Source: Streptomyces cucumeris (GTDB lineage Bacteria; Actinomycetota; Actinomycetes; Streptomycetales; Streptomycetaceae). Taken from it: a stretch of 53,900 nucleotides of DNA. Position numbers and translations under genes: made by a program. The stretch spans positions 1 to 53,900 of the forward strand of contig NZ_JANCLX010000047.1 of NCBI RefSeq assembly GCF_024295805.1. The letters are read 5' to 3'. Under the pieces are notes generated by a model. The model did not search any database, was not told the origin of the DNA, and was given only the letters and a program-made list of their open reading frames with translations. Position 1 is the first letter of the stretch. Every line of letters begins with the position of its first letter. This document shows, piece by piece, positions 30,211 through 37,678 of the stretch.

Positions 30211-31575
30211 ATGTCCAGCACTTCCTCCGCCGACGCCGCCACCTCTGGCGCCCTGTCCGCCGACGCCCCGTCCACCGCGCACGAGAGCCTGTTCAAGGCC
30301 GCCCGGCGGCAGGTGGGCGGTCTGTTCCGCGCCCTGGTGACCCCCAGCTACCCGGCCATCCCGCTGTTCTCCACCTCCCACCGGCGCTGGCTGCGCGGGG
30401 TCCCGTACGGGGTGGCGATGGTGCTCACCGCGATACTGGTCCCGGTCTCCGCCCAGGTGCTGACCAACGACTACGGGGAGAGCGGCGAATCCGCCATCCT
30501 GCTGGCCGTCGCCCAGGTCACCCCGCTGCTGCTCGCCGTCACCCGCCCCCTCCAGGCGTGGTGGATCACCATCATCAGCGATGTGCTGGGCGCGGTGATG
30601 GTGCTCAACCCCGGTATGGAGCACCAGATCTGGCCCTGGCTGCCCGCCGGGATCGTGGGCTACCTCTTCCTGATGCTGGCCCTCGCGCTGCGCGAACCGC
30701 GGCCCACGCTGGTGGCGGTGTGGCTGGTCACCGGCGGCGCCGGACTCGCGCTCGGCACGGGCGTGCACAGCCAGGCCGACAGCAGCGGGGTGCTGCTCTT
30801 CGTGCTCAGCGGTGTGGTGCTGCTGATCGGCGGCGCGCTGCGCGAACGCGGCGACGTCCAGCGGCGGCTGGCCGAGCAGGAGACCATCAGCGAGGCCGAA
30901 CGCGCCCATCGCACCCTGCTGGAGGAGCGCGCCCGGATCGCCCGTGAGCTGCATGACGTGGTCGCCCACCATATGTCCGTCATCACCGTGCAGGCGGACA
31001 GCGCGCCCTACCGGATCGGCGGCCTCCCGCCCGACGCGGAGCGGGAGTTCGGCTCCATAGCGGCCACCGCCCGGGAGTCCCTCGCCGAGATGCGCCGGCT
31101 GCTGGGTGTGCTGCGCAGTGAGGAGACCCGTGGTGAGCGGGCACCGCAGCCGGGGCTGCGCCAGGTGCCGCAGCTGGTCGAGGCCACCGTGCGGGCCGGG
31201 ATACCGACCGAGCTGACCGTCGCCGACGCCGTCCTCGACTTCGGTCCGCTGCCCCAGGCGGTGGAGCTGTCGGCGTACCGGATCGTGCAGGAGGCGCTGG
31301 CGAACGTGGTGCGCCACGCACCCGGCGCCGCCACCCAGGTCTCGGTCTCGGCCGCCGGTGATCCCGCCGCGCTCACCGTCCTGATCGTCAACGGGCCGCC
31401 GACCGGTGTGCCCACCACCCCGCTGGAGACCACCGGCACCGGCCACGGTCTGGTCGGCATGGTCGAGCGGGTCCGGCTGGTGGGCGGCATGCTCGACACC
31501 GGCCCACTGCCCGGCGGCGGCTTCCGGGTCGCCGCCCGGCTGCCCCTCGTAGAGCTCGAAGAGACGGACACATGA
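30211..31575 (+). CDS. sensor histidine kinase (HisKA_3, NarX/DesK type)
   Basis: The product is 454 residues. About six membrane helices fill residues 62-210. The dimerisation domain has the phosphoacceptor H248 in ARIARELHDVVAHHMSVI. The ATPase domain carries N in VQEALANVVRHA and G boxes near TGHGLVGMVERV and PGGGFRV. It senses an unknown membrane or envelope signal and phosphorylates the regulator encoded next, which it overlaps by 4 bp. It lies between two DUF1023 hydrolase genes, which suggests a cell-envelope role. Confidence 0.93.
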   Translation: MSSTSSADAATSGALSADAPSTAHESLFKAARRQVGGLFRALVTPSYPAIPLFSTSHRRWLRGVPYGVAMVLTAILVPVSAQVLTNDYGESGESAILLAVAQVTPLLLAVTRPLQAWWITIISDVLGAVMVLNPGMEHQIWPWLPAGIVGYLFLMLALALREPRPTLVAVWLVTGGAGLALGTGVHSQADSSGVLLFVLSGVVLLIGGALRERGDVQRRLAEQETISEAERAHRTLLEERARIARELHDVVAHHMSVITVQADSAPYRIGGLPPDAEREFGSIAATARESLAEMRRLLGVLRSEETRGERAPQPGLRQVPQLVEATVRAGIPTELTVADAVLDFGPLPQAVELSAYRIVQEALANVVRHAPGAATQVSVSAAGDPAALTVLIVNGPPTGVPTTPLETTGTGHGLVGMVERVRLVGGMLDTGPLPGGGFRVAARLPLVELEETDT

Positions 31576-32255
31576 CCATCAAGGTGATCATCGTCGACGA
31601 CCAGGCGATGGTGCGGGCGGGGTTCGCCGCGCTGCTCGCCGCGCAGAGCGATATCGACATCGTCGGCGAGGCGCCCGACGGACGGCAGGGTGTGGAGGTC
31701 AGCAGGCGCACCCACCCCGATGTGGTGCTGATGGACGTCCGGATGCCGGAGATGGACGGGCTGGAGGCGGCCCGCCGGCTGCTCGACCCGCCGCGCGGGG
31801 TGATCCACCGCCCCAAGGTGCTGATGCTCACCACCTTCGACGTCGACGACTACGTCTACGAGGCGCTGCGCGCCGGGGCCAGCGGCTTTCTGCTCAAGGA
31901 CGCCCCGCCCGCCGATCTGATCTCCGCGGTGCGGGTGGTGGCGGCGGGCGAGGCGCTGCTCGCCCCCTCCGTCACCCGCCGTCTGATCGCCGACTTCGCC
32001 CGGCAGCGCCCGGCGTCCCGCCGCCAGGACGCCCTCGCGCTGCGCCGCGGCGGGCTGACACCGCGGGAGACGGAGGTGCTGGAGCTGATCGCGCGCGGAC
32101 TGTCCAACCAGGAGATTGCCGAAACGCTGGTGCTGGCCGAGCAGACGGTGAAGACCCATATCGGCCGGGTGCTGGCCAAGCTGGAACTGCGGGACCGGGC
32201 CCAAGCGGTGATCTTCGCCTATGAGTCGGGGCTGGTGTCGCCCGGCGGTCAGTAG
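31572..32255 (+). CDS. NarL/FixJ-type (LuxR) response regulator
   Basis: The product is 227 residues. The receiver domain has D9-D10 (IIVDDQ), phosphoacceptor D55 (LMDVRMPE), T in LTTFD and K in LLKDAP. The LuxR helix-turn-helix is LTPRETEVLELIARGLSNQEIAETLVLAEQTVKTHIGRVLAKL in the last 65 residues. Between the receiver's conserved Asp and Thr there is a short insertion (LLDPPRGVIHRPK). It is translationally coupled to the kinase. Its probable targets are the GGTRTGAC pairs upstream of its own operon and of the following DUF1023 gene. Confidence 0.95.
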   Translation: MTIKVIIVDDQAMVRAGFAALLAAQSDIDIVGEAPDGRQGVEVSRRTHPDVVLMDVRMPEMDGLEAARRLLDPPRGVIHRPKVLMLTTFDVDDYVYEALRAGASGFLLKDAPPADLISAVRVVAAGEALLAPSVTRRLIADFARQRPASRRQDALALRRGGLTPRETEVLELIARGLSNQEIAETLVLAEQTVKTHIGRVLAKLELRDRAQAVIFAYESGLVSPGGQ

Positions 32256-32545
32256 GGGAACGCGCCGAGGACGGCCGGATGTCCTCGGGTCACACACGGG
32301 CCGGCCCCTGTGCCGACCGAGCGGGACGGGGGCACCCGGGTGGTGACCGGCCGGACGGCCACGTCCACGGTGCGGCCCGTGCGCACCACACCGCCCCGGA
32401 TGGTGGCCGGTGCTCCGACGCTCCGCGGATACGCGCGCGGTTCCCGCAGCGCCGTGTCACGGCCATCGCCCTCCCGGTTCAGGCGGGGACCACCGCGACC
32501 GGCCCGAGGTCTGCTCCGGCCGGGCCGCCGCGGCGTGGTGAACAC
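32249..32545 (-). CDS. doubtful small gene or remnant convergent with the response regulator
   Basis: The frame encodes 98 residues from GTG 32545 to a TGA overlapping the regulator stop. Codons between about 32250 and 32470 end mostly in G or C, as in real genes, with VGAPATIRGGVVRTG and VAVRPVTTRVPPS the most protein-like parts. The N-terminal third is Arg/Pro/Gly-rich and unconvincing, and no Shine-Dalgarno precedes the GTG. I recognise no family. It may be the surviving C-terminal piece of an inactivated gene, or chance. The remaining 140 bp to the next gene hold the promoter repeats. Confidence 0.3.
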   Translation of the reverse strand: MFTTPRRPGRSRPRAGRGGPRLNREGDGRDTALREPRAYPRSVGAPATIRGGVVRTGRTVDVAVRPVTTRVPPSRSVGTGAGPCVTRGHPAVLGAFPY

Positions 32546-32583
32546 CCCGCCGCCCGGGGGCCGTTCGGCTGAACCACCCCCTA

Positions 32584-32620
32584 CCCCGGTATGACGTCCG
32601 ACTTGGCACCGCGGTGTGAC
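32584..32620 (+). promoter_or_regulatory. paired GGTRTGAC repeats before the second DUF1023 gene
   Basis: CCCCGGTATGAC (32584-32595) and GCGGTGTGAC (32611-32620) are 25 bp apart, about 65 bp upstream of the ATG. The first copy is followed by GTCCGA, matching GTCGGA after the repeats at 30163-30174. The shared layout suggests control by the adjacent response regulator. Confidence 0.55.
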
Positions 32621-32684
32621 GCCCGGCCACCCACCGGCTCCCTACGTTTCCCTCGCCACCGAACGGAAGAGGGAACCCGCGGCC

Positions 32685-33884
32685 ATGTCCCAGACGCACC
32701 GACCCAGGCACTACGCCCGCCGTCTGATCACGGCCGCGCTCACCGTCACCATCGTGGCCGCGACGGCCGGATGGACCGTCGCCCATGAGGAGCAGGCGAT
32801 CACCGGGCCGCCGCCCGGCACCTCCGCCTGGCGCGCCGATCACTCGCTGCCGGGCGCCGCGCGGCAGCTTCCGGACCCGGCCACCGCCTCCCCGGCCCGG
32901 ATCGCCCGCTTCTTCGCCGGGCTCGGCGCGGCCCAGCAGCGGACCCTGGCCGTCCGCCATCCCCAGGTGGTGGGCAATCTCGACGGCGCGCCGCTCGCCC
33001 TGCGCTACGCGGCCAACGCCCGCGCCATCAGGGCCGCGCGCGCCGAGGAGCGCACCGCCGACCCGCACAGCCCGCTCGTCCGGCGCTACACCACCCTGCT
33101 CTCCCCGGGCCGTCAGATCCTCGCCTTCGATCCGCGCGGCCGGGGCCAGGTGGCCGAGGTGTTCGGCGATCTGGCGGCGGCGCGGCGCACGGCCGTCGTG
33201 GTGCCCGGCTCCGATATCGATCTGAACGTCTTCGACCGCGATCACGACCGGTTCGGCACACCCGTCGGGATGGCACGGTCGCTGCGGGCCCGGATGGCCG
33301 GGGAGGCGCCGGACACCCCCACCGCCGTGGTGGCCTGGGTCGGTTACACCACCCCCGCCGGGCTCGGCCCGGACGCCGCGACCAGCAGGCTGGCCGAGGC
33401 GGGGGCGCCGCGTCTCGACCGGTTCCTCGCGGGCCTGGCGGTGACCACCGCGGCCACCGCCGAGTCGCCACCCACCGTCTTCTGCCACAGCTACGGCTCG
33501 GTGCTCTGCGGGCTCGCCGCCTCCGCGATGGACCGTACCCGGGTCTCCGATCTGGTGGTCCTGGGCAGTCCCGGGATGCGCGCGGACAGCGCCGGGGGAC
33601 TGCACACGCCCGCCCGGGTGTGGGCGGCGCGGGACAGCACCGACTGGATACGCCGGGTGACGGGCTATGCGTTCCTGGGCGTCGGCCACGGCGAGGACCC
33701 GACCGACCGGTCCTTCGGCGCCCGGGTCGTCTCCGCCGACCGCGCCCAGGGCCACACCGGCTACTTCGCCCCCGGTACGGACTCGCTGCGCAACTTCGCC
33801 CGGATCACCCTGGGACGGTTCGGCGGGATCCGGTGCGCCGACCGCGCCGAAGGCGCCCAGGACTGCCGCCATGACCTCATATGA
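32685..33884 (+). CDS. DUF1023 alpha/beta hydrolase, second copy
   Basis: The product is 399 residues. GAGGGA upstream supports ATG 32685. A hydrophobic segment at about 13-32 is a signal or anchor. The nucleophile motif CHSYGSVLCG is nearly identical to that of the first copy, as are GRQILAFDPRGRGQ, SPGMRAD, ARVW and GYFAPGTDSL. The paralogues differ most in the N-terminal 110 residues. The gene overlaps a small membrane-protein gene by 14 bp at its end. The promoter repeats and position put it in the regulon of the upstream two-component system. Extracytoplasmic esterase or lipase activity is presumed; the substrate is unknown. Confidence 0.85.
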   Translation: MSQTHRPRHYARRLITAALTVTIVAATAGWTVAHEEQAITGPPPGTSAWRADHSLPGAARQLPDPATASPARIARFFAGLGAAQQRTLAVRHPQVVGNLDGAPLALRYAANARAIRAARAEERTADPHSPLVRRYTTLLSPGRQILAFDPRGRGQVAEVFGDLAAARRTAVVVPGSDIDLNVFDRDHDRFGTPVGMARSLRARMAGEAPDTPTAVVAWVGYTTPAGLGPDAATSRLAEAGAPRLDRFLAGLAVTTAATAESPPTVFCHSYGSVLCGLAASAMDRTRVSDLVVLGSPGMRADSAGGLHTPARVWAARDSTDWIRRVTGYAFLGVGHGEDPTDRSFGARVVSADRAQGHTGYFAPGTDSLRNFARITLGRFGGIRCADRAEGAQDCRHDLI

Positions 33885-34059
33885 CCCCCGGCCGTCCGCG
33901 CTCGCGGTGCTCTGTGCCGGGCTCTTCGCCCTGGACGGCCGGGAGCGCCCCGAGGCCCGTCGGGAGGGGGCGGGGACGGGGCGGGCCGTCCTGGTGCGCG
34001 CCGCCGTCGCGTTCGTGGTGCTGGGTGTGACGGTGGCGCTGACGGCCCTCCATGGCTGA
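33871..34059 (+). CDS. 62-residue single-span membrane protein
   Basis: ATG 33871 overlaps the end of the DUF1023 gene by 14 bp, which implies translational coupling. Codon third positions are overwhelmingly G or C. Residues 10-20 are mildly hydrophobic, 22-37 are charged (DGRERPEARREG), and residues 40-60 form a clear membrane helix (LVRAAVAFVVLGVTVALTAL). I recognise no family. It might be a partner or anchor of the hydrolase. The first DUF1023 copy has no such companion. Confidence 0.55.
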   Translation: MTSYDPRPSALAVLCAGLFALDGRERPEARREGAGTGRAVLVRAAVAFVVLGVTVALTALHG

Positions 34060-34089
34060 GAGCGGCTGAGCGGCTGAGCAGCGGAGTGG
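34060..34089 (+). repeat. short degenerate tandem repeat near GCGGCTGA
   Basis: Units resembling GCGGCTGA or GCGGAGTG recur every 8-9 bp from about 34058 to 34100 (AGCGGCTG AGCGGCTG AGCAGCGG AGTGGCGG AGTGGCTG). The last units form the left arm of the terminator. Confidence 0.4.
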
Positions 34090-34127
34090 CGGAGTGGCTG
34101 CGCGGCCGGGGCGGCGCAGCCACTCCG
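34090..34127. terminator. bidirectional terminator
   Basis: CGGAGTGGCTGCGC (34090-34103) and GCGCAGCCACTCCG (34114-34127) form a perfect 14-bp stem with a 10-base loop between the small membrane-protein gene and the convergent MerR gene. Confidence 0.85.
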
Positions 34128-34145
34128 GACGCGCAGGGTCCTGTG

Positions 34146-34604
34146 TCAGGCGCCCTCCGCCCGGCGCCGCGCGTCGGAGTAGATCCCGATCTTGTAGTCG
34201 ATGACCTCCAGCGTGCTCTGGAGCTCCGCGATCCGCGCCCGGACGTTCTCCCGGTGTTCGGTCAGCAGTTCCTCGCGCTCCCCGAAGGTCTCCTGACCGG
34301 CGCGGACCATCTCGGCGTAGCGCACCATGTCCGCCACCGGCATCCCGGTCAGCCGCAGCTTGCCCACCAGTTCCAGCCAGTCCAGATCGCGGTTGGTGAA
34401 CCGGCGCTGCCCGGTGTGGGTGCGGTCCACATGCGGCATCAGCCCGATCCGCTCGTACCAGCGCAGCGTGTGCGCGGTCAGCCCGGTGTGCGCCGCCACC
34501 TCGCTGATCGTGTAGCGGTCCTGGCCGGTCGGACGCGGATACCCGTGGTCCTCCGCGCAGACCCGCGGCTTCGCCGGAACCGGAGCGCTCTCCATCACGG
34601 TCAT
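34146..34604 (-). CDS. MerR family transcriptional regulator
   Basis: The product is 152 residues from ATG 34604, or 149 from ATG 34595. The first 28 residues are an extension with Cys and His (CAEDHGYP). The MerR helix-turn-helix is YTISEVAAHTGLTAHTLRWYERIGLMPHVDRTHTGQRRF with the wing following, then the dimerisation helix ERIEEL-type coiled coil near the C-terminus. There is no Cys-rich metal site at the end, so it belongs to the aldehyde/general-stress MerR type rather than the mercury type. Its own promoter has the 19-bp spacer that MerR proteins distort, with a palindrome inside. Confidence 0.92.
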   Translation of the reverse strand: MTVMESAPVPAKPRVCAEDHGYPRPTGQDRYTISEVAAHTGLTAHTLRWYERIGLMPHVDRTHTGQRRFTNRDLDWLELVGKLRLTGMPVADMVRYAEMVRAGQETFGEREELLTEHRENVRARIAELQSTLEVIDYKIGIYSDARRRAEGA

Positions 34605-34658
34605 GCCGAAACACCCTCTCGCCCATCGCTGCTGTGTGCGCGTACCACTCCCGGGACA

Positions 34659-34689
34659 ACGCTATGGAGTTCGAGTGCACTCCAAGCAA
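34659..34689 (-). promoter_or_regulatory. MerR-type promoter with 19-bp spacer and operator
   Basis: Read on the minus strand, TTGCTT and TAGCGT are separated by 19 bp. The spacer contains GGAGT-8-ACTCC (34666-34683 on the plus strand). Over-long spacers with a central palindrome are the hallmark of MerR-activated promoters, so the gene likely regulates itself. Confidence 0.65.
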
Positions 34690-34732
34690 GCGGATTCCGG
34701 GGCCGGATCGGGCGGGGACTAGGCTCAGGGCC

Positions 34733-35551
34733 ATGGAGAGCCTGCGGATGATCGAGAACTGGCCGGTCCCCACGGCGGCGGCGGCCGTCGTCACGGCGGA
34801 CGGCACCCGGACCGGTTCATACGGCCCGGCCGACCGCCGCTTCCCGCTCGCCTCGGTGACCAAGCCGCTCGCCGCCTACGCCGTACTGGTCGCCGTCGAG
34901 GAGGGCGCGGTCGAGCTGGACGAACCAGCCGGGCCCGAGGGCTCCACCGTCCGCCACCTGCTCGCACACACCTCCGGACTGGCCTTCGACGAGCACCGCA
35001 CGGTCGCCGCCCCCGGCAACCGACGGCTGTACTCCAACGCGGGCTTCGAGGTGCTGGGCGACCACCTCGCCAAGGCGACGGACATCCCCTTCGGCGAGTA
35101 TCTGCGCCAGGCGGTGCTGGAGCCGCTCGGTATGACGGCGACCGATCTGCCCGGCTCCCCCGCCAGGGACGGCGTCTCCACCGTGGACGACCTGGTGCGG
35201 TTCGCCGCCGAGCTCCAGGCCCCGCGGCTGCTGGCGCCCCAGACGCTGGCCGAGGCGACCTCCGTGGTGCACCCGGGGCTGACCGGGGTGCTGCCCGGCT
35301 ACGGCCACCAGCGCCCCAACGACTGGGGACTGGGCTTCGAGATACGCGACGGCAAGTCCCCGCACTGGACCGGCGGTTCCTCCTCGCCGCGTACCTTCGG
35401 CCACTTCGGCCAGTCCGGCACCTTCCTGTGGGTCGACCCCGAGGCCGGGGCGGCCTGTGCGGTCCTGACCGACCGGCCCTTCGGCCCCTGGGCCGTGGAG
35501 GTCTGGCCCGCCCTGACCGACGCGGTCCTCACGGAGCTGCGCACCCGCTGA
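34733..35551 (+). CDS. serine hydrolase, beta-lactamase/DD-peptidase fold
   Basis: The product is 272 residues. Catalytic motifs are S41-V-T-K44, Y100-S-N102 and a WTGG near residue 208 in place of the KTG triad. It is shorter than most class C relatives and has no signal peptide, so it is cytoplasmic. It is probably an esterase or amidase rather than a resistance enzyme. TAGGCT at 34720-34725, 7 bp before the ATG, suggests a leaderless mRNA; ATG 34748 is an alternative start. It is divergent from the MerR gene and may be its target. Confidence 0.88.
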   Translation: MESLRMIENWPVPTAAAAVVTADGTRTGSYGPADRRFPLASVTKPLAAYAVLVAVEEGAVELDEPAGPEGSTVRHLLAHTSGLAFDEHRTVAAPGNRRLYSNAGFEVLGDHLAKATDIPFGEYLRQAVLEPLGMTATDLPGSPARDGVSTVDDLVRFAAELQAPRLLAPQTLAEATSVVHPGLTGVLPGYGHQRPNDWGLGFEIRDGKSPHWTGGSSSPRTFGHFGQSGTFLWVDPEAGAACAVLTDRPFGPWAVEVWPALTDAVLTELRTR

Positions 35552-35625
35552 CCGCCGGACGGGCAGGGCCCGGACCGGACAGGACCCCTGAACCGGGCGG
35601 CGGGACCCCCGGACCGGTCACGACC

Positions 35626-36306
35626 TCAGCCGTACACCGGTTCGGCGTGCATCTCCCACACCAGCAGCTCCGCAGGACCCTCCGCACACGCCTCCAGCCC
35701 GTCCGCGTCCCGCACCCGGGCCGCGTCCCCCGCGCCCAGCGTGCCGTCCCCGATCCGCACCGTGCCGCGCACCGTGTGGACGTAGAGCCAGGGCGCGTCG
35801 GGCAGTGCGGTGCGCTCACCGTCGACGAGCCGCCGGATGTGCAGCACCGCCTCGGTGCGCTCCAGCGCGTACGGGGTGCCGTCGGCGATACCGCGCACCA
35901 CCTCGTACCCGGGCTCGGTGGCGGCCCCGGGGCCGGGGACCAGCCACATCTGTACGAAGACCAGCGGTTCCGGGCCCGCGTTCCGCTCGGTGTGACGCAC
36001 TCCACTGCCCGCGCTGAGCCGCTGCACATCGCCGGGGCGGACCACGGTCCGGGCGCCGGTGGAGTCCTCGTGGGTGAGCTCGCCGGCCACCACCCAGGTC
36101 ACGATCTCCAGATCGCGGTGGGGGTGCTCGGCGAAGCCCGCGCCGGGCGCGAGCCGCTCCTCGTTGCAGGCCACGAGCAGTCCGAAGCGCACATTCTCCG
36201 GGTCGTAGTGCCCGGAGAAGGAAAAGGCGTGGCGCGTCTCGATGCCGGTCCCGTCCCCGCCCGGATACCGTGCACCGGACCGCTGTATCCACTTCACCCG
36301 GTCCAC
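35626..36306 (-). CDS. pirin family bicupin
   Basis: The product is 226 residues from GTG 36306 behind GGGGAG; GTG 36297 is also possible. The N-terminal cupin holds the metal ligands in EHPHRDLEIVTWVVAGELTHED (two His, one His and one Glu in the usual spacing), and SGVRHTERN closes it. The C-terminal cupin is degenerate. Pirins act as quercetin 2,3-dioxygenases in some bacteria and in Streptomyces have been linked to redox control of central metabolism. It stands between the serine hydrolase (convergent) and fasR (divergent). Confidence 0.92.
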   Translation of the reverse strand: MDRVKWIQRSGARYPGGDGTGIETRHAFSFSGHYDPENVRFGLLVACNEERLAPGAGFAEHPHRDLEIVTWVVAGELTHEDSTGARTVVRPGDVQRLSAGSGVRHTERNAGPEPLVFVQMWLVPGPGAATEPGYEVVRGIADGTPYALERTEAVLHIRRLVDGERTALPDAPWLYVHTVRGTVRIGDGTLGAGDAARVRDADGLEACAEGPAELLVWEMHAEPVYG

Positions 36307-36404
36307 GGTAGTGCGCTCCCCTTCCGGCTCCGCCGCCCCGTCCCCTACCACCCCGTAGCTCCCCGCCCCCCGCGTACTCCACCCGATAAGGCAGTCTTGT
36401 CCTC

Positions 36405-37589
36405 GTGCCTGAACCAGCCGCGAACCTCCCTCATCCCCACAGTGCCACCCTGCGCCGCCTGGAGAAGTCATCCGGGAAGCTGGCCGCCGCCGCCATCACG
36501 CGCATGGACGAGCAGCTCTCGTGGTACCGGGCGATGCCGCCCGAGAACCGCTCCTGGATCGGGCTGGTGGCACAGGCGGGTATCGCGGCCTTCACCGAGT
36601 GGTTCCGGCATCCGGAGGCCCCCCAGGCGATCAGCACCGATGTCTTCGGCACCGCCCCGCGCGAGCTGACCCGGGCGATCACCCTGCGGCAGACCGTGGA
36701 GATGGTGCGGACCACCATCGAGGTCATGGAGTCCGCCATCGACGAGGTGGCGGCACCGGGCGATGAGTCGGTGCTGCGCGAGGCGCTGCTGGTGTACGCG
36801 CGGGAGATCGCCTTCGCCACCGCCCAGGTGTACGCGCAGGCGGCCGAGGCACGCGGTGCCTGGGACGCCCGGCTGGAGTCCCTGGTGGTCAACGCGGTGC
36901 TGTCGGGTGAGGCGGACGAGGGGGCGCTGTCCCGTGCCGCCGCCCTCGGCTGGAACGCGCCCGAATGCGTATGCGTGGTGCTGGGCACCGCCCCGGACGG
37001 GGACAGCGAACTGACCGTGGAGGCGATCCGGCGGGCCGCCCGGCACGCCAAGCTCCAGGTGCTCACCGGTGTGCTCGGCGACCGTCTGGTGGTGGTCGCG
37101 GGCGGTTCGGACAATCCGCTCCAGGCGGCGAAGGCCCTGATCGGCCCGTACGCCCCGGGGCCGGTGGTGGCCGGTCCGGTGGTCTCCGATCTGCTGGCCG
37201 CGACCCGCTCGGCGGGCGCCGCCGCGGCCGGACTCAAGGCGTGCACCGCATGGCCGGACGCGCCGCGGCCGGTGCTGGCGGACGATCTCCTGCCGGAGCG
37301 GGCGATGGCCGGGGATCCGGCCGCCCGCGAGCAACTGGTGGAGGAGATCTACAGACCGCTGGAGGAAGCCGGCTCCGCGCTGCTGGAAACGCTGAGTGTG
37401 TACCTGGAACAGGCCAGCAGTCTGGAGGGCGCGGCCCGGATGCTCTTCGTGCACCCCAACACCGTCCGCTACCGGCTACGACGTGTGACCGACGTCACCG
37501 GATGGTCACCTTCCGACGTCAGGTCGGCGTTTACGCTGCGCATAGCCCTGATCCTCGGACGTCTCGCTGATGGAGACCTGCTGCCCTGA
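36405..37589 (+). CDS. fasR: FasR, PucR-type activator of fatty acid synthesis
   Basis: The product is 394 residues starting at GTG 36405. Residues about 1-150 form a helical sensory domain and about 160-320 a GGDEF-like linker domain. The C-terminal PucR helix-turn-helix reads ETLSVYLEQASSLEGAARMLFVHPNTVRYRLRRVTDVTGW. The gene directly precedes fabDH-acpP-fabF, the same arrangement as S. coelicolor fasR (from memory, SCO2386), where the protein activates that operon. A perfect palindrome just after its stop codon is the probable binding site. No DNA-independent ligand can be told from sequence. Confidence 0.93.
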   Translation: MPEPAANLPHPHSATLRRLEKSSGKLAAAAITRMDEQLSWYRAMPPENRSWIGLVAQAGIAAFTEWFRHPEAPQAISTDVFGTAPRELTRAITLRQTVEMVRTTIEVMESAIDEVAAPGDESVLREALLVYAREIAFATAQVYAQAAEARGAWDARLESLVVNAVLSGEADEGALSRAAALGWNAPECVCVVLGTAPDGDSELTVEAIRRAARHAKLQVLTGVLGDRLVVVAGGSDNPLQAAKALIGPYAPGPVVAGPVVSDLLAATRSAGAAAAGLKACTAWPDAPRPVLADDLLPERAMAGDPAAREQLVEEIYRPLEEAGSALLETLSVYLEQASSLEGAARMLFVHPNTVRYRLRRVTDVTGWSPSDVRSAFTLRIALILGRLADGDLLP

Positions 37590-37593
37590 CCCT

Positions 37594-37610
37594 TTGTTGG
37601 ACTCCAACAA
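37594..37610 (+). promoter_or_regulatory. probable FasR operator upstream of fabD
   Basis: TTGTTGGA (37594-37601), C, and TCCAACAA (37603-37610) form a perfect 17-bp palindrome. It starts 4 bp after the fasR stop and lies 68 bp before fabD, a suitable place for an activator site. No terminator follows fasR, so read-through is also possible. Confidence 0.75.
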
Positions 37611-37678
37611 TTCCCCTGACGGTTCTTCGTCCTTGTCCTCACGGGCGAGCGGGACCACCCACAAGAGAGAGTGTGAGA

